Origin: Clostridium sp.
GTDB lineage: Bacteria; Bacillota; Clostridia; Lachnospirales; Lachnospiraceae
NCBI GenBank assembly: GCA_004554205.1
Contig: SFNH01000035.1
Location: forward strand, 1 to 15,869
Length of the DNA stretch: 15,869 nucleotides
Reading direction: 5' to 3'
The position numbers were made by a program, and so were the translations under genes. Positions 1-6,658 of the stretch are shown here, piece by piece. The notes beneath the pieces were generated by a model. It did not search any database. It was not told the origin of the DNA and saw only the letters and a list, made by a program, of their open reading frames with translations. Position 1 is the stretch's first letter. Every line of letters starts with the position of its first letter.

Positions 1-55
1 TTACTATCCTGTGAAGCAGTTCAAGTGCCCCGAGGAAGTCAAGGAGGTAAAGTAA
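1..55 (+). CDS. C-terminal end of an upstream oxidoreductase subunit (partial)
   Basis: An open frame enters from the left edge (first full codon at base 2) and ends at TAA 53-55; only 17 residues are visible (YYPVKQFKCPEEVKEVK). The stop is immediately followed by the ATG of the korC-type gene, whose ribosome site AAGGAGGT (41-48) lies inside this tail, so the two genes are translationally coupled. By operon convention this is probably the thiamine-diphosphate-binding beta subunit of the same 2-oxoacid:ferredoxin oxidoreductase. That identity rests on context; the visible residues carry no diagnostic motif. Confidence 0.6.
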   Translation, partial: YYPVKQFKCPEEVKEVK

Positions 56-589
56 ATGGCTACTAAAAAAGTTTTTGTGGCCGGCTTCGGCGGCCAGGGT
101 GTGCTTTTGATCGGCCAGATGCTGGCCTACGCTGCAATGTACGAGGGCAAAGAGGCCACTTGGATGCCCTCCTACGGCCCCGAGATGCGCGGCGGTACGG
201 CTAACTGCACCGTCTGCATTTCCGATAAGCCCATTGCCTCTCCCTTGGTCACTACCTGTGATGTTCTGGTGGCTATGAATGGTCCTTCTCTGGACAAATT
301 CGAGGATATGCTGGTTCCCGGCGGCCACCTGTTTGTGAACGCTTCTGTTATCAATTATAAGGCTCGCCGCACGGATGTAAATGTTCACTATGTGGACTGC
401 ACTCATATTGCCGAGCATGAAGTGGGCAATGGCAAGACCGCCAATATGGTCATGCTGGGCGCTATCATCCGCGCTTCCGGCGTGGTGAGTCTGGACATCA
501 TGGACAAGGTCCTGGCCAAGACCATGACCGGCAAGAAGGCCGCCCTTATCCCCGCCAACAAGACAGCTCTGTCTGCTTGGAAAGAGTAA
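56..589 (+). CDS. korC: 2-oxoacid:ferredoxin oxidoreductase gamma subunit (KorC/PorG type)
   Basis: This 177-residue protein is the gamma subunit of a cytoplasmic 2-oxoacid:ferredoxin oxidoreductase, which oxidatively decarboxylates a 2-oxoacid such as 2-oxoglutarate to the acyl-CoA and reduces ferredoxin. The N-terminus has the family signature: a beta strand followed by the glycine-rich loop GFGGQGV (residues 10-16), then the MPSYGPEMRGG segment at about residues 42-52, typical of the gamma domain. Length fits a stand-alone gamma subunit. The start ATG follows AAGGAGGT by 7 bases and directly abuts the upstream stop. The P-loop gene follows after 15 bases. Which 2-oxoacid is used cannot be read from this subunit, so the Kor assignment over Por, Ior or Vor is the less certain part. 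Confidence 0.85.
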   Translation: MATKKVFVAGFGGQGVLLIGQMLAYAAMYEGKEATWMPSYGPEMRGGTANCTVCISDKPIASPLVTTCDVLVAMNGPSLDKFEDMLVPGGHLFVNASVINYKARRTDVNVHYVDCTHIAEHEVGNGKTANMVMLGAIIRASGVVSLDIMDKVLAKTMTGKKAALIPANKTALSAWKE

Positions 590-604
590 GAAAGAAGAAT
601 TGCC

Positions 605-1300
605 TTGAAACGAATTACGCTTATAGTAGGCCATTATGGCAGCGGCAAAACAGAGTTTTCCGTGAACCATGTCATCAACCTGAAGAAGCAGTACGATAAA
701 GTAGCCATCCTGGATATGGATATTGCCAACCCCTACTTCCGCAGCAGAGAGCGGCAGGAGTTCTTGGAGGATATGGGCATCACCATTCACTTCAATTCCT
801 TTGGCTACGACATCACCGAGGATCTACCGGCCATTTCCGCCTGCATGAAAGCTCCGCTGGAAAACAAAGACTATATGGTGGTGGCCGATGTGGGCGGCGA
901 TAACGCCGGCGCACGGGTGCTGAACCAGTTCAAGAAGTACTTTGTGGATGAGTCGGACTGCGAAATGCTTATCGTGGTGAATGCCAACCGACCGGAAACG
1001 GACACCCTGGAGGGCGCACTGTATCACATTCAGACCATCCAGGCCGAGACCGGGCTGAAGGTGAAGGGCCTTATCAGCAACACACACCTGCTTCGTGAGA
1101 CTAAGGTGGAGGATATTCTGAAGGGTTATCAGCTCTGCCGGGACATCTCCCGGGAGACAGGTATTCCCATCACCTATACCACCTGCGTTGAGAAGCTGGT
1201 ACCGGAGTTGGAAAAGGCCAAGGCCGAGCAGGGCCTGGACGATATGGTCATTTATCCCATCAAGCTCTATATGCGGCCCACATGGCTGGATAGAAAGTAA
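605..1300 (+). CDS. P-loop ATP-binding protein downstream of the oxidoreductase
   Basis: A 231-residue soluble protein with a clear nucleotide-binding fold. A Walker A loop, GHYGSGKTE, lies at residues 9-17. A second acidic motif, LDMDIANPYFRSRE (about 36-48), resembles the switch region of SIMIBI-class (MinD/CobQ/ArsA-like) ATPases, and an ADVGGD motif follows near residue 95. The start is TTG at 605: no ATG or GTG upstream gives the P-loop, and the next Met lies inside the LDMD motif. Only a weak purine-rich ribosome site (AGAAAGAAG, 590-598) precedes it. The gene sits 15 bases after korC and a terminator follows, so it is the last gene of that operon. A role in assembling or maintaining the oxidoreductase is a guess from position; the specific function is unknown. 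Confidence 0.75.
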   Translation: MKRITLIVGHYGSGKTEFSVNHVINLKKQYDKVAILDMDIANPYFRSRERQEFLEDMGITIHFNSFGYDITEDLPAISACMKAPLENKDYMVVADVGGDNAGARVLNQFKKYFVDESDCEMLIVVNANRPETDTLEGALYHIQTIQAETGLKVKGLISNTHLLRETKVEDILKGYQLCRDISRETGIPITYTTCVEKLVPELEKAKAEQGLDDMVIYPIKLYMRPTWLDRK

Positions 1301-1310
1301 ACGAATTCGT

Positions 1311-1346
1311 GGGAGCCTCTGCCTGTAAGGGCAGGGGCTCCTTTTT
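1311..1346 (+). terminator. Intrinsic terminator of the korC/P-loop operon
   Basis: Twelve-base arms GGAGCCTCTGCC (1312-1323) and GGCAGGGGCTCC (1330-1341) pair with one G-T wobble around a short loop and are followed by TTTTT (1342-1346). It lies 10 bases after the stop codon. Confidence 0.88.
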
Positions 1347-1360
1347 CGTGTGCTTTTTCA

Positions 1361-1389
1361 TTGACAAATGTGAAATATAGGCCTATCAT
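1361..1389 (+). promoter_or_regulatory. Sigma-A-type promoter for pspC
   Basis: TTGACA (1361-1366) is separated by exactly 17 bases from TATCAT (1384-1389). It lies between the upstream terminator and the PspC gene. The resulting 5' leader would be about 140 nucleotides, long for such a small gene; it holds a weak hairpin (GAGTGT 1463-1468 with ACACTT 1479-1484) of unknown meaning. Confidence 0.75.
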
Positions 1390-1533
1390 AGACCCAGAAA
1401 AAGGGGGAATATCCCGTAAGTCAATCCGAGTAGACAGCGCTGCCCTGGATTCTTTCAGTTCGGAGTGTGCTGCTGGGAACACTTTTAGGCAGTAAAATTG
1501 CAAAGAAAAGAGATATTAAGGAGGAAATTGACC

Positions 1534-1722
1534 ATGAAAAAACTGTATAAATCCGATAACAAGATATTAGCCGGTGTTTGTGCGGGCATCGCGGAGTATT
1601 TTTCTGTTGACCCAACTCTGATTCGACTGGCTTGGGTGCTGTTCTGCGCTTTGGGCGGCAGTGGCGTCCTGGCTTATATTATTTGCGCCCTTATTTTCCC
1701 CAATAAACCTATGGATGAATAA
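1534..1722 (+). CDS. PspC-domain small membrane protein
   Basis: A 62-residue protein made almost entirely of a PspC domain: KKLYKSDNKILAGVCAGIAEYF followed by a DPTLIRLAW segment and a hydrophobic helix (about residues 33-54, including LAYIICALIFP). PspC proteins are inner-membrane sensors or partners in the phage-shock/envelope-stress response of enterobacteria; in Firmicutes single-domain versions are common and their role is less clear. The chosen ATG follows AAGGAGG (1518-1524) by 9 bases; an in-frame TTG at 1498 would add 12 residues but has no comparable ribosome site. It is a monocistronic unit bounded by its own promoter and terminator. Confidence 0.88.
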   Translation: MKKLYKSDNKILAGVCAGIAEYFSVDPTLIRLAWVLFCALGGSGVLAYIICALIFPNKPMDE

Positions 1723-1759
1723 ATGGGACACACTCTATACGCTTAACGGCAGCATCTGC

Positions 1760-1796
1760 GGCGGCTATCAGAAATGGTAGCCGCCATTATCTTTTT
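1760..1796 (+). terminator. Intrinsic terminator after pspC
   Basis: Arms GGCGGCTATCA (1760-1770) and TGGTAGCCGCC (1775-1785) close on a GAAA tetraloop with one wobble pair, followed by ATTATCTTTTT. It ends the pspC unit before the CRISPR promoter region begins. Confidence 0.85.
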
Positions 1797-1850
1797 ACCG
1801 ATAGAGCCGTTTCGTTTGCCCCATTTTTAAGTGCAATACTCAAAAAACTG

Positions 1851-1880
1851 TTGACGAATGAACGGCTTATATGCTATATT
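1851..1880 (+). promoter_or_regulatory. Candidate promoter of the CRISPR-cas operon
   Basis: TTGACG (1851-1856) and TATATT (1875-1880) with an 18-base spacer; CTATAT one base earlier would give 17. It is the best promoter-like pair between the pspC terminator and cas3, and predicts a leader of about 140 nucleotides. The palindrome CTATATTATAG overlaps the -10 and could be an operator. Confidence 0.6.
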
Positions 1881-1948
1881 ATAGGTGTATAGGCGAATAT
1901 TTTGCCATTGTGATATTTGCTAATGAATTGTATTATATTGACAGAGTA

Positions 1949-2010
1949 AGGGCTGTTTTTCGGCCGTCTTTGGAACCGGCCCTGTAATAATTACAGGGCT
2001 GATTTTTTTC
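1949..2010 (+). promoter_or_regulatory. Terminator hairpin with competing structure in the cas3 leader
   Basis: GCCCTGTAAT (1979-1988) and ATTACAGGGC (1990-1999) are perfect complements, followed by TGA and seven T (2003-2009): a textbook intrinsic terminator. It lies between the cas promoter and the cas3 ribosome site (GGAGGA, 2015-2020), with no room for another promoter downstream. The left arm's GCCCT (1979-1983) can instead pair with AGGGC at 1949-1953, supported by CGG 1961-1963 with CCG 1976-1978. The 7-mer AGGGCTG occurs both at 1949-1955 and in the terminator's right arm at 1995-2001. This is the layout of an attenuator; what would switch it is not visible. Confidence 0.6.
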
Positions 2011-2026
2011 TTTTGGAGGAAATGAA

Positions 2027-4183
2027 ATGGACTATTATGCTCACATTTCAGACGATGGCCGCCGACAGATGATAGCAGAGCATCTGTCGGGAACCGCTGC
2101 GCTATGCCGCTCATTCGCAGGCGAGTTCGGAGCAGAGGCAGAGGGAGAACTGATGGGTCTTGCCCATGATATTGGCAAATGCACCGATGGCTTCCAAAAG
2201 CGCTTACTGGAGGATGGTCCCATTGTGGATCACGCCACCGCCGGTGCAGTGGCCTGCGCACGGCTTTTGCGCACTTGTGCTGCTGCCTGTGTAGCGGGGC
2301 ATCATAGTGGACTTCCTGATTTCGGAAACCCACGAACCGATCAGGCAGGGGATGCAACCCTCTACGGACGACTCAAAAAGGGCTTGGAGGAGCGGTATTT
2401 GGATTGCTGCGGTGAGTGCGGTGCAGCGCTGCCGAAGATTCCGCCGGAAACGCCGGAGCGGGATCTGTGGAAATTGTCATTCCGGACACGAATGCTCTAT
2501 TCCTGCTTGGTGGACGCGGATTTTTTGGACACGGAGCGATTTATGAACGGAGAGCCGGGCCGTGGCGGTTACGACGACCTGCCGACGCTGCTCAAGCGGT
2601 TGGAGGCGTATATCGCACTGTGGCAAAATCCGAAAACGGAACTGAACCATCTCCGATGCAAAATGCTGAATACCTGCATAGAGGCGGGGTGTAAACCGAA
2701 AGGCATTTACACGCTTACCGTGCCGACCGGCGGCGGAAAAACGGTTACATCGCTTGCGTTTGCCCTGCATCACGCAGTAACTCACGGCATGAAGCGAGTG
2801 ATCTACATCATTCCCTACACCTCTATCATCGAGCAGAATGCAGAGGTGTTTCGGAATATTCTAGGCAGCGGCAATGTGCTGGAGCACCACTCCGGCATGG
2901 AGTTCGACCTCTCCGATGGCGCGTCGCCCGAGGAGATACGCCGGGCGCTGGCATCGGAAAATTGGGATATGCCGGTGGTGGTGACAACGGCGGCGCGGTT
3001 TTTCGATTCCTTATACGCCAACCGCTCCTCCAAATGCCGCAAGCTTCACAACCTTGCAAACAGCGTCATCATTTTTGATGAAGCGCAAATGCTGCCCCTG
3101 TGCCACCTGCGGCCCTGTGTGGCGGCAATGGCATCGCTGGCAGAGTATGTCGGCTCCACCCTGGTGCTGTGTACCGCTACGCAGCCGTCCCTGAGTGATT
3201 TACTGCGTACCTACGCGCCGGGGCATACCGTGATGGAGCTGTGCCCCCAAACAGAGGAGATATATAATCGCTTTCGCCGTGTGACCTTCCGGCAGACCGG
3301 GGTTTTGGAGGATGATGCGCTGACGGAGCGGTTGAGCAATCACAGACAGGTACTCTGCGTGGTCAACAGCCGCAGGGCGGCGCAGCAGATTTTTGACCGC
3401 CTGCCCAAAGAGGGGTGTTTCCATCTTTCTACCCTGATGATCCCTACGCAGAGACAGGCGATTTTAGAGGAAATTCGGCAGAGATTGAAGGACGGCGAGC
3501 CATGCCGTGTGGTGTCTACATCTCTTATTGAGGCGGGTGTAGATGTGGATTTTCCTACAGTCTACCGTGAGCTGGCTGGACTGGATTCCATTCTGCAGGC
3601 GGCGGGGCGCTGCAACCGGGAGGGAAAGCGGGCGGCAGATGAGAGTATCGTAACGGTCTTCGAGCGGACGGAGCTTCCGCCGCTTTTGTTCCGCACGGCT
3701 GTGGGCGCAACGCGCCATGCACTGGATGGCGGGCGTGATCCTGCCGCACAGGAGACTATGCAGCGCTATTTTCGTGAACTGCGGACCTTGAGCGGGGAAA
3801 CGCTTGACAAGTATGGCGTTGTCAAAGCCTTTGAAATGGGCATCAGCGGCTGCAGTCTGCCGTTGCGCACCGTGGCAGAGCATTTTCACTTCATCGATGA
3901 AAATACATATACGGTCTATGTGCCCGTTGGCGAGGGTGCAGCGCTCATTGAGCAACTAAGGGAAGGGAAATGCTCCAAGAGCCTCTATCGCAAGCTGGGT
4001 CGGTATGCCGTTTCCGTATATGACCAGCATTTCAAGGCGCTGTATGCCACCGGTGCTCTACTGACTGCGCGGGACATTCCCGCTCTGGACGAGGACAGCG
4101 CCATTCTCGCCGATCTGACATTATATGACGAGCGTACGGGACTTGCGCTGGAGCCGGAGACAGGAAGAGCTGATTTAATATGA
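2027..4183 (+). CDS. cas3: CRISPR-associated nuclease-helicase Cas3 (type I-C)
   Basis: A 718-residue Cas3 with an N-terminal HD nuclease fused to an SF2 helicase; it is recruited by Cascade to target DNA, nicks the displaced strand and degrades it while translocating. HD-domain metal ligands are visible: H19, the HD pair H47-D48 (AHDIGK), H69 and H92-H93 (AGHHSG). The helicase shows Walker A PTGGGKT (233-239), a DEAQ box (351-354, as often in this subfamily rather than DEAH), motif III TAT (383-385) and motif VI QAAGRCNREG (524-533). All catalytic motifs seem intact. ATG 2027 follows GGAGGA by 6 bases. It is the first gene of the operon, 73 bases before cas5c. Length is slightly below many I-C Cas3 proteins but complete at both ends. 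Confidence 0.95.
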   Translation: MDYYAHISDDGRRQMIAEHLSGTAALCRSFAGEFGAEAEGELMGLAHDIGKCTDGFQKRLLEDGPIVDHATAGAVACARLLRTCAAACVAGHHSGLPDFGNPRTDQAGDATLYGRLKKGLEERYLDCCGECGAALPKIPPETPERDLWKLSFRTRMLYSCLVDADFLDTERFMNGEPGRGGYDDLPTLLKRLEAYIALWQNPKTELNHLRCKMLNTCIEAGCKPKGIYTLTVPTGGGKTVTSLAFALHHAVTHGMKRVIYIIPYTSIIEQNAEVFRNILGSGNVLEHHSGMEFDLSDGASPEEIRRALASENWDMPVVVTTAARFFDSLYANRSSKCRKLHNLANSVIIFDEAQMLPLCHLRPCVAAMASLAEYVGSTLVLCTATQPSLSDLLRTYAPGHTVMELCPQTEEIYNRFRRVTFRQTGVLEDDALTERLSNHRQVLCVVNSRRAAQQIFDRLPKEGCFHLSTLMIPTQRQAILEEIRQRLKDGEPCRVVSTSLIEAGVDVDFPTVYRELAGLDSILQAAGRCNREGKRAADESIVTVFERTELPPLLFRTAVGATRHALDGGRDPAAQETMQRYFRELRTLSGETLDKYGVVKAFEMGISGCSLPLRTVAEHFHFIDENTYTVYVPVGEGAALIEQLREGKCSKSLYRKLGRYAVSVYDQHFKALYATGALLTARDIPALDEDSAILADLTLYDERTGLALEPETGRADLI

Positions 4184-4256
4184 GGTGTTCTATAGGATAC
4201 AGTACCACCTATACTGATATTAAAACCATGGTAAGAGGGAAGAGAGGAGTGATCCA

Positions 4257-4919
4257 ATGCCAATCCAAGTGGAGGTCTGGGGTGACTACGCATGCTTCAC
4301 GCGGCCAGAGATGAAGACGGAGCGCGTCAGCTATGATGTGATGACGCCGTCGGCAGCGCGAGGGCTGTTGGAGAGCATTTACTGGCACCCTGGTCTCAGA
4401 TGGGTGATCGACCGCATCCATGTGTGCAGTCCCATCCGCTTCACCAATATCCGCCGTAACGAGGTGAAGGACATCATCAGCGCTAATAAAGTGAAAGCAG
4501 TGATGAACGGCGGGGTGGGAGAACTGTATCTGGCCACCCCGGAGAGCATCCAGCAACGGGCGGCTATGGTGCTGCGGGATGTCCATTATGTCATCGATGC
4601 CCACTTTGAGATGACGCCTGCCGCCGCACCGGGGGACAACCACGGAAAATTTCAGGACATTATCAAGCGGCGGTTGGAACGAGGACAGTGTTACAGTATG
4701 CCCTATCTCGGTACACGGGAATTTCCCGCCCATTTCCGTCGCTGTGCCGCTCTGCCGCCCTGTCCCGACGAGCTGAAGGGCGCAAAGGATTTGGGGTTGA
4801 TACTCTGGGATATGGACTATCGTGACCCTGAAAACATCACGCCTATATTCTTTCGGGCGGAGTTGGTCAACGGTGTGATGACGGTTCCGCCGCCGGATAG
4901 CGGGGAGGTGAGGAGATGA
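4257..4919 (+). CDS. cas5c: Cas5c (Cas5d), pre-crRNA endonuclease and Cascade subunit
   Basis: In type I-C systems, which lack Cas6, Cas5c cuts pre-crRNA at the repeat hairpin and then stays bound to the 5' handle in Cascade. The 220-residue protein opens with VEVWGDYACFTRPEMKTERVSY, the characteristic Cas5d start, followed by MTPSAARGLLESIYW, the conserved segment carrying the tyrosine usually cited for catalysis, and RFTNIRRNEVKDI. Length matches the family. ATG 4257 follows AGGAG (4245-4249). The 73-base gap after cas3 contains a weak inverted repeat (TATAGG 4191-4196, CCTATA 4208-4213). The gene overlaps cas8c by four bases (ATGA), indicating coupled translation. Confidence 0.93.
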   Translation: MPIQVEVWGDYACFTRPEMKTERVSYDVMTPSAARGLLESIYWHPGLRWVIDRIHVCSPIRFTNIRRNEVKDIISANKVKAVMNGGVGELYLATPESIQQRAAMVLRDVHYVIDAHFEMTPAAAPGDNHGKFQDIIKRRLERGQCYSMPYLGTREFPAHFRRCAALPPCPDELKGAKDLGLILWDMDYRDPENITPIFFRAELVNGVMTVPPPDSGEVRR

Positions 4920-6658
4920 TTCTGCAGGCACTGACGCGGTATTATGAGGATCTGCTTGCACAGGGAAAGATCGACGCTCCCGGCTGGGCCCCTGCGAAGA
5001 TTAGCTTTGCACTGTATCTGGATGAAAACGGCGGCCTGACGCAGATCGTCCCCACAATGGAGGCTGTGACGAAGGGAAAGAAAACCGTCCAACAGCCGCA
5101 GTCTATGGCGCTGCCTGCGGCTGTGAAGCGCACGGTAGGTATCGCCGCGAATTTCTTGTGGGACAACTCCTCCTATCTGCTCGGTATCGACCAAAAAGGT
5201 AAGCCCGAGCGCAGCCGAAACTGTTTCACCGCAGCAGCGAAGCTGCACCACGCGGTTCTGGACGGTGTTGATTCCCCTGTGGCCCACTCGATTCTGGCAT
5301 TTTTCGACAACTGGAAACCGGAAAATGCGGCGGAGCACCCGGCCCTTGCCGGGCAGCTTGATGAGGTAATATCAGGCGGAAATCTCCTGTTCCGCGCTGC
5401 CGGGATCTACCCGCAGGAGGACGCCGCCATCCGAGAGGCGTGGCAGCGGTATCGGGAGAGCGGCGGTACGGATGCGGTGCGAATGCAGTGCCTTGTAACA
5501 GGCAGGGAGGATGAGATCACCGCCGTACATCCGTCGGTGAAGGGTGTTCGGGACGCGCAGTCCAGCGGCGCGGCGCTTGTGTCCTTCAATGCTCCAGCGT
5601 TCTGTTCCTACGGACACGAGCAGAGCTTCAACGCCCCGGTGGGGAAATACGCCGCCTTTGCCTATACCGCCGCACTGAACCATCTGCTTGCCGATAAGGA
5701 AAATGTGCAGACCATCGGCGATACCACCGTAGTCTGCTGGGCGGAGGGTGCGGAGGACATCTACCAGACCTTCGGCGTGGCAGCGCTGTTCGGCGGTGGA
5801 AAAGAGGGGCTGTCGGACGATGACCTTCGGGCAGCCCTCAAGCGCTTAGCAAACGGTTTACCCTGTGACGACCTGGGCATTGACCCCAACCGCCCGTTCT
5901 ACATTTTGGGGCTGGCTCCCAACGCGGCCCGGCTCTCCGTCCGCTTTTTCCTGCGGGACAGCTTCGGAGCGCTGATGAAGAATGTCAACGACCACTATGA
6001 GCGTATGGAGATCGTTCGTCCTTCCTATGAAAAATTCACTTATCTGCCGTTGTGGGCGCTGCTGCGGGAGACGGTGAACTTGAATTCCCGTGATAAAGCG
6101 CCCTCTCCCATTATGGCCGGCGCGACGGCCCGGGCCATTTTTTCCGGCGGACGCTATCCCGCCTCTCTGCTGGAGGCAACGATGCTCCGTATCCGGGCGG
6201 AGCGCCATATCACATGGGGACGGGCGGCGATCATCAAGGCCTATTATCTGAAAAATCCACACGAGGACTGTCCGAAGGAGGTTTTGACCGTGAGTCTCAA
6301 TGAAGCAAGTACCAATACTGCCTACACGCTGGGCCGCCTGTTTTCCGTCTACGAGGCGGTACAGCAGCCCGCGAATCCCGGTATCAATGCGACCATCAAG
6401 GATAAGTATTTCAACTCCGCGGCGGCGATGCCCGCCAGCATTTTCCCTGTGCTGAACAACCTGTACCAGAAGCATCTGCGCAAGCTGGAGGGAGGACAGC
6501 GTGTTTACTATGACAAGCAGGTCATGGCGCTCAAGGGCATTTTAGGTGAAAGCTACCCTGCTCGCATGACGCTGGCACAGCAGGGGGCTTTTGACCTCGG
6601 TTACTATCATCAAACACAGAAGCGTTTTACCAAAAAGGAGGAAGAGAACAATGCCTGA
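4916..6658 (+). CDS. cas8c: Cas8c (Csd1), large subunit of type I-C Cascade
   Basis: Cas8c recognises the PAM and holds the non-target strand in the I-C Cascade. The 580-residue protein begins MILQALTRYYEDL and contains the Csd1-typical GIAANFLWDNSSYLLGID segment (about residues 79-96) followed by an alpha-helical C-terminal third; length is normal for the family. It starts in the four-base overlap with cas5c behind GGGGAGG (4902-4908) and ends eight bases inside cas7c. The C-terminal 122 codons are preceded by a strong internal ribosome site and GTG (see cas11c), as known for other I-C systems, in which the small subunit is made from within cas8c. No frameshift or missing segment is visible. 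Confidence 0.93.
   Translation: MILQALTRYYEDLLAQGKIDAPGWAPAKISFALYLDENGGLTQIVPTMEAVTKGKKTVQQPQSMALPAAVKRTVGIAANFLWDNSSYLLGIDQKGKPERSRNCFTAAAKLHHAVLDGVDSPVAHSILAFFDNWKPENAAEHPALAGQLDEVISGGNLLFRAAGIYPQEDAAIREAWQRYRESGGTDAVRMQCLVTGREDEITAVHPSVKGVRDAQSSGAALVSFNAPAFCSYGHEQSFNAPVGKYAAFAYTAALNHLLADKENVQTIGDTTVVCWAEGAEDIYQTFGVAALFGGGKEGLSDDDLRAALKRLANGLPCDDLGIDPNRPFYILGLAPNAARLSVRFFLRDSFGALMKNVNDHYERMEIVRPSYEKFTYLPLWALLRETVNLNSRDKAPSPIMAGATARAIFSGGRYPASLLEATMLRIRAERHITWGRAAIIKAYYLKNPHEDCPKEVLTVSLNEASTNTAYTLGRLFSVYEAVQQPANPGINATIKDKYFNSAAAMPASIFPVLNNLYQKHLRKLEGGQRVYYDKQVMALKGILGESYPARMTLAQQGAFDLGYYHQTQKRFTKKEEENNA
6275..6282 (+). promoter_or_regulatory. Internal ribosome binding site for Cas11c
   Basis: AAGGAGGT inside the cas8c reading frame is as strong a match to the anti-Shine-Dalgarno sequence as any in the window. 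It precedes the in-frame GTG at 6290 by 8 bases from its last G. Confidence 0.75.
6290..6658 (+). CDS. cas11c: Cas11c small subunit from an internal start in cas8c
   Basis: GTG 6290 is codon 459 of cas8c and in the same frame. Translation from here gives a 122-residue, mostly helical, basic protein beginning (M)SLNEASTNTAYTLGRLFSVYEAV and sharing the Cas8c stop. Published work on type I-C Cascades (Desulfovibrio vulgaris, Neisseria lactamica) showed that the Cas11 small subunit is produced by internal initiation in cas8c at a comparable place, giving a protein of about 14 kDa. Seen here: the AAGGAGGT site, spacing, frame and length. Inferred: that it is used in this organism. An ATG at 6300 is out of frame and is not the start. 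Confidence 0.78.
   Translation: MSLNEASTNTAYTLGRLFSVYEAVQQPANPGINATIKDKYFNSAAAMPASIFPVLNNLYQKHLRKLEGGQRVYYDKQVMALKGILGESYPARMTLAQQGAFDLGYYHQTQKRFTKKEEENNA

Larger units (their letters stand above)
1723..2026. other. Intergenic region between pspC and cas3
   Basis: This 304-base gap has no credible gene. It holds the pspC terminator, the candidate cas promoter with an 11-base palindrome CTATATTATAG (1874-1884) over its -10, and a transcribed leader with a terminator hairpin. An 8-codon reading frame (ATG 1923, stop TAA 1947-1949) lies just ahead of the hairpin region but has no recognisable ribosome site. Confidence 0.7.

Noticed and set aside
1985..1991. TAATAAT in the hairpin loop as a -10 box for a cas3 promoter
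   Set aside because: No -35-like sequence lies 16-18 bases upstream (the region is GGCCGT), so a promoter here is weak at best; it remains the main alternative to attenuation.
1979..2010. The hairpin ahead of cas3 as simply the terminator of pspC
   Set aside because: pspC already has a strong terminator at 1760-1796, and the only good cas promoter lies between the two hairpins.
4209..4961. 250-codon minus-strand frame over cas5c, and similar antisense frames over cas7c, radA and ptb
   Set aside because: They are shadows of GC-rich coding DNA: no ribosome sites, no recognisable motifs, and complete overlap with well-identified genes on the plus strand.
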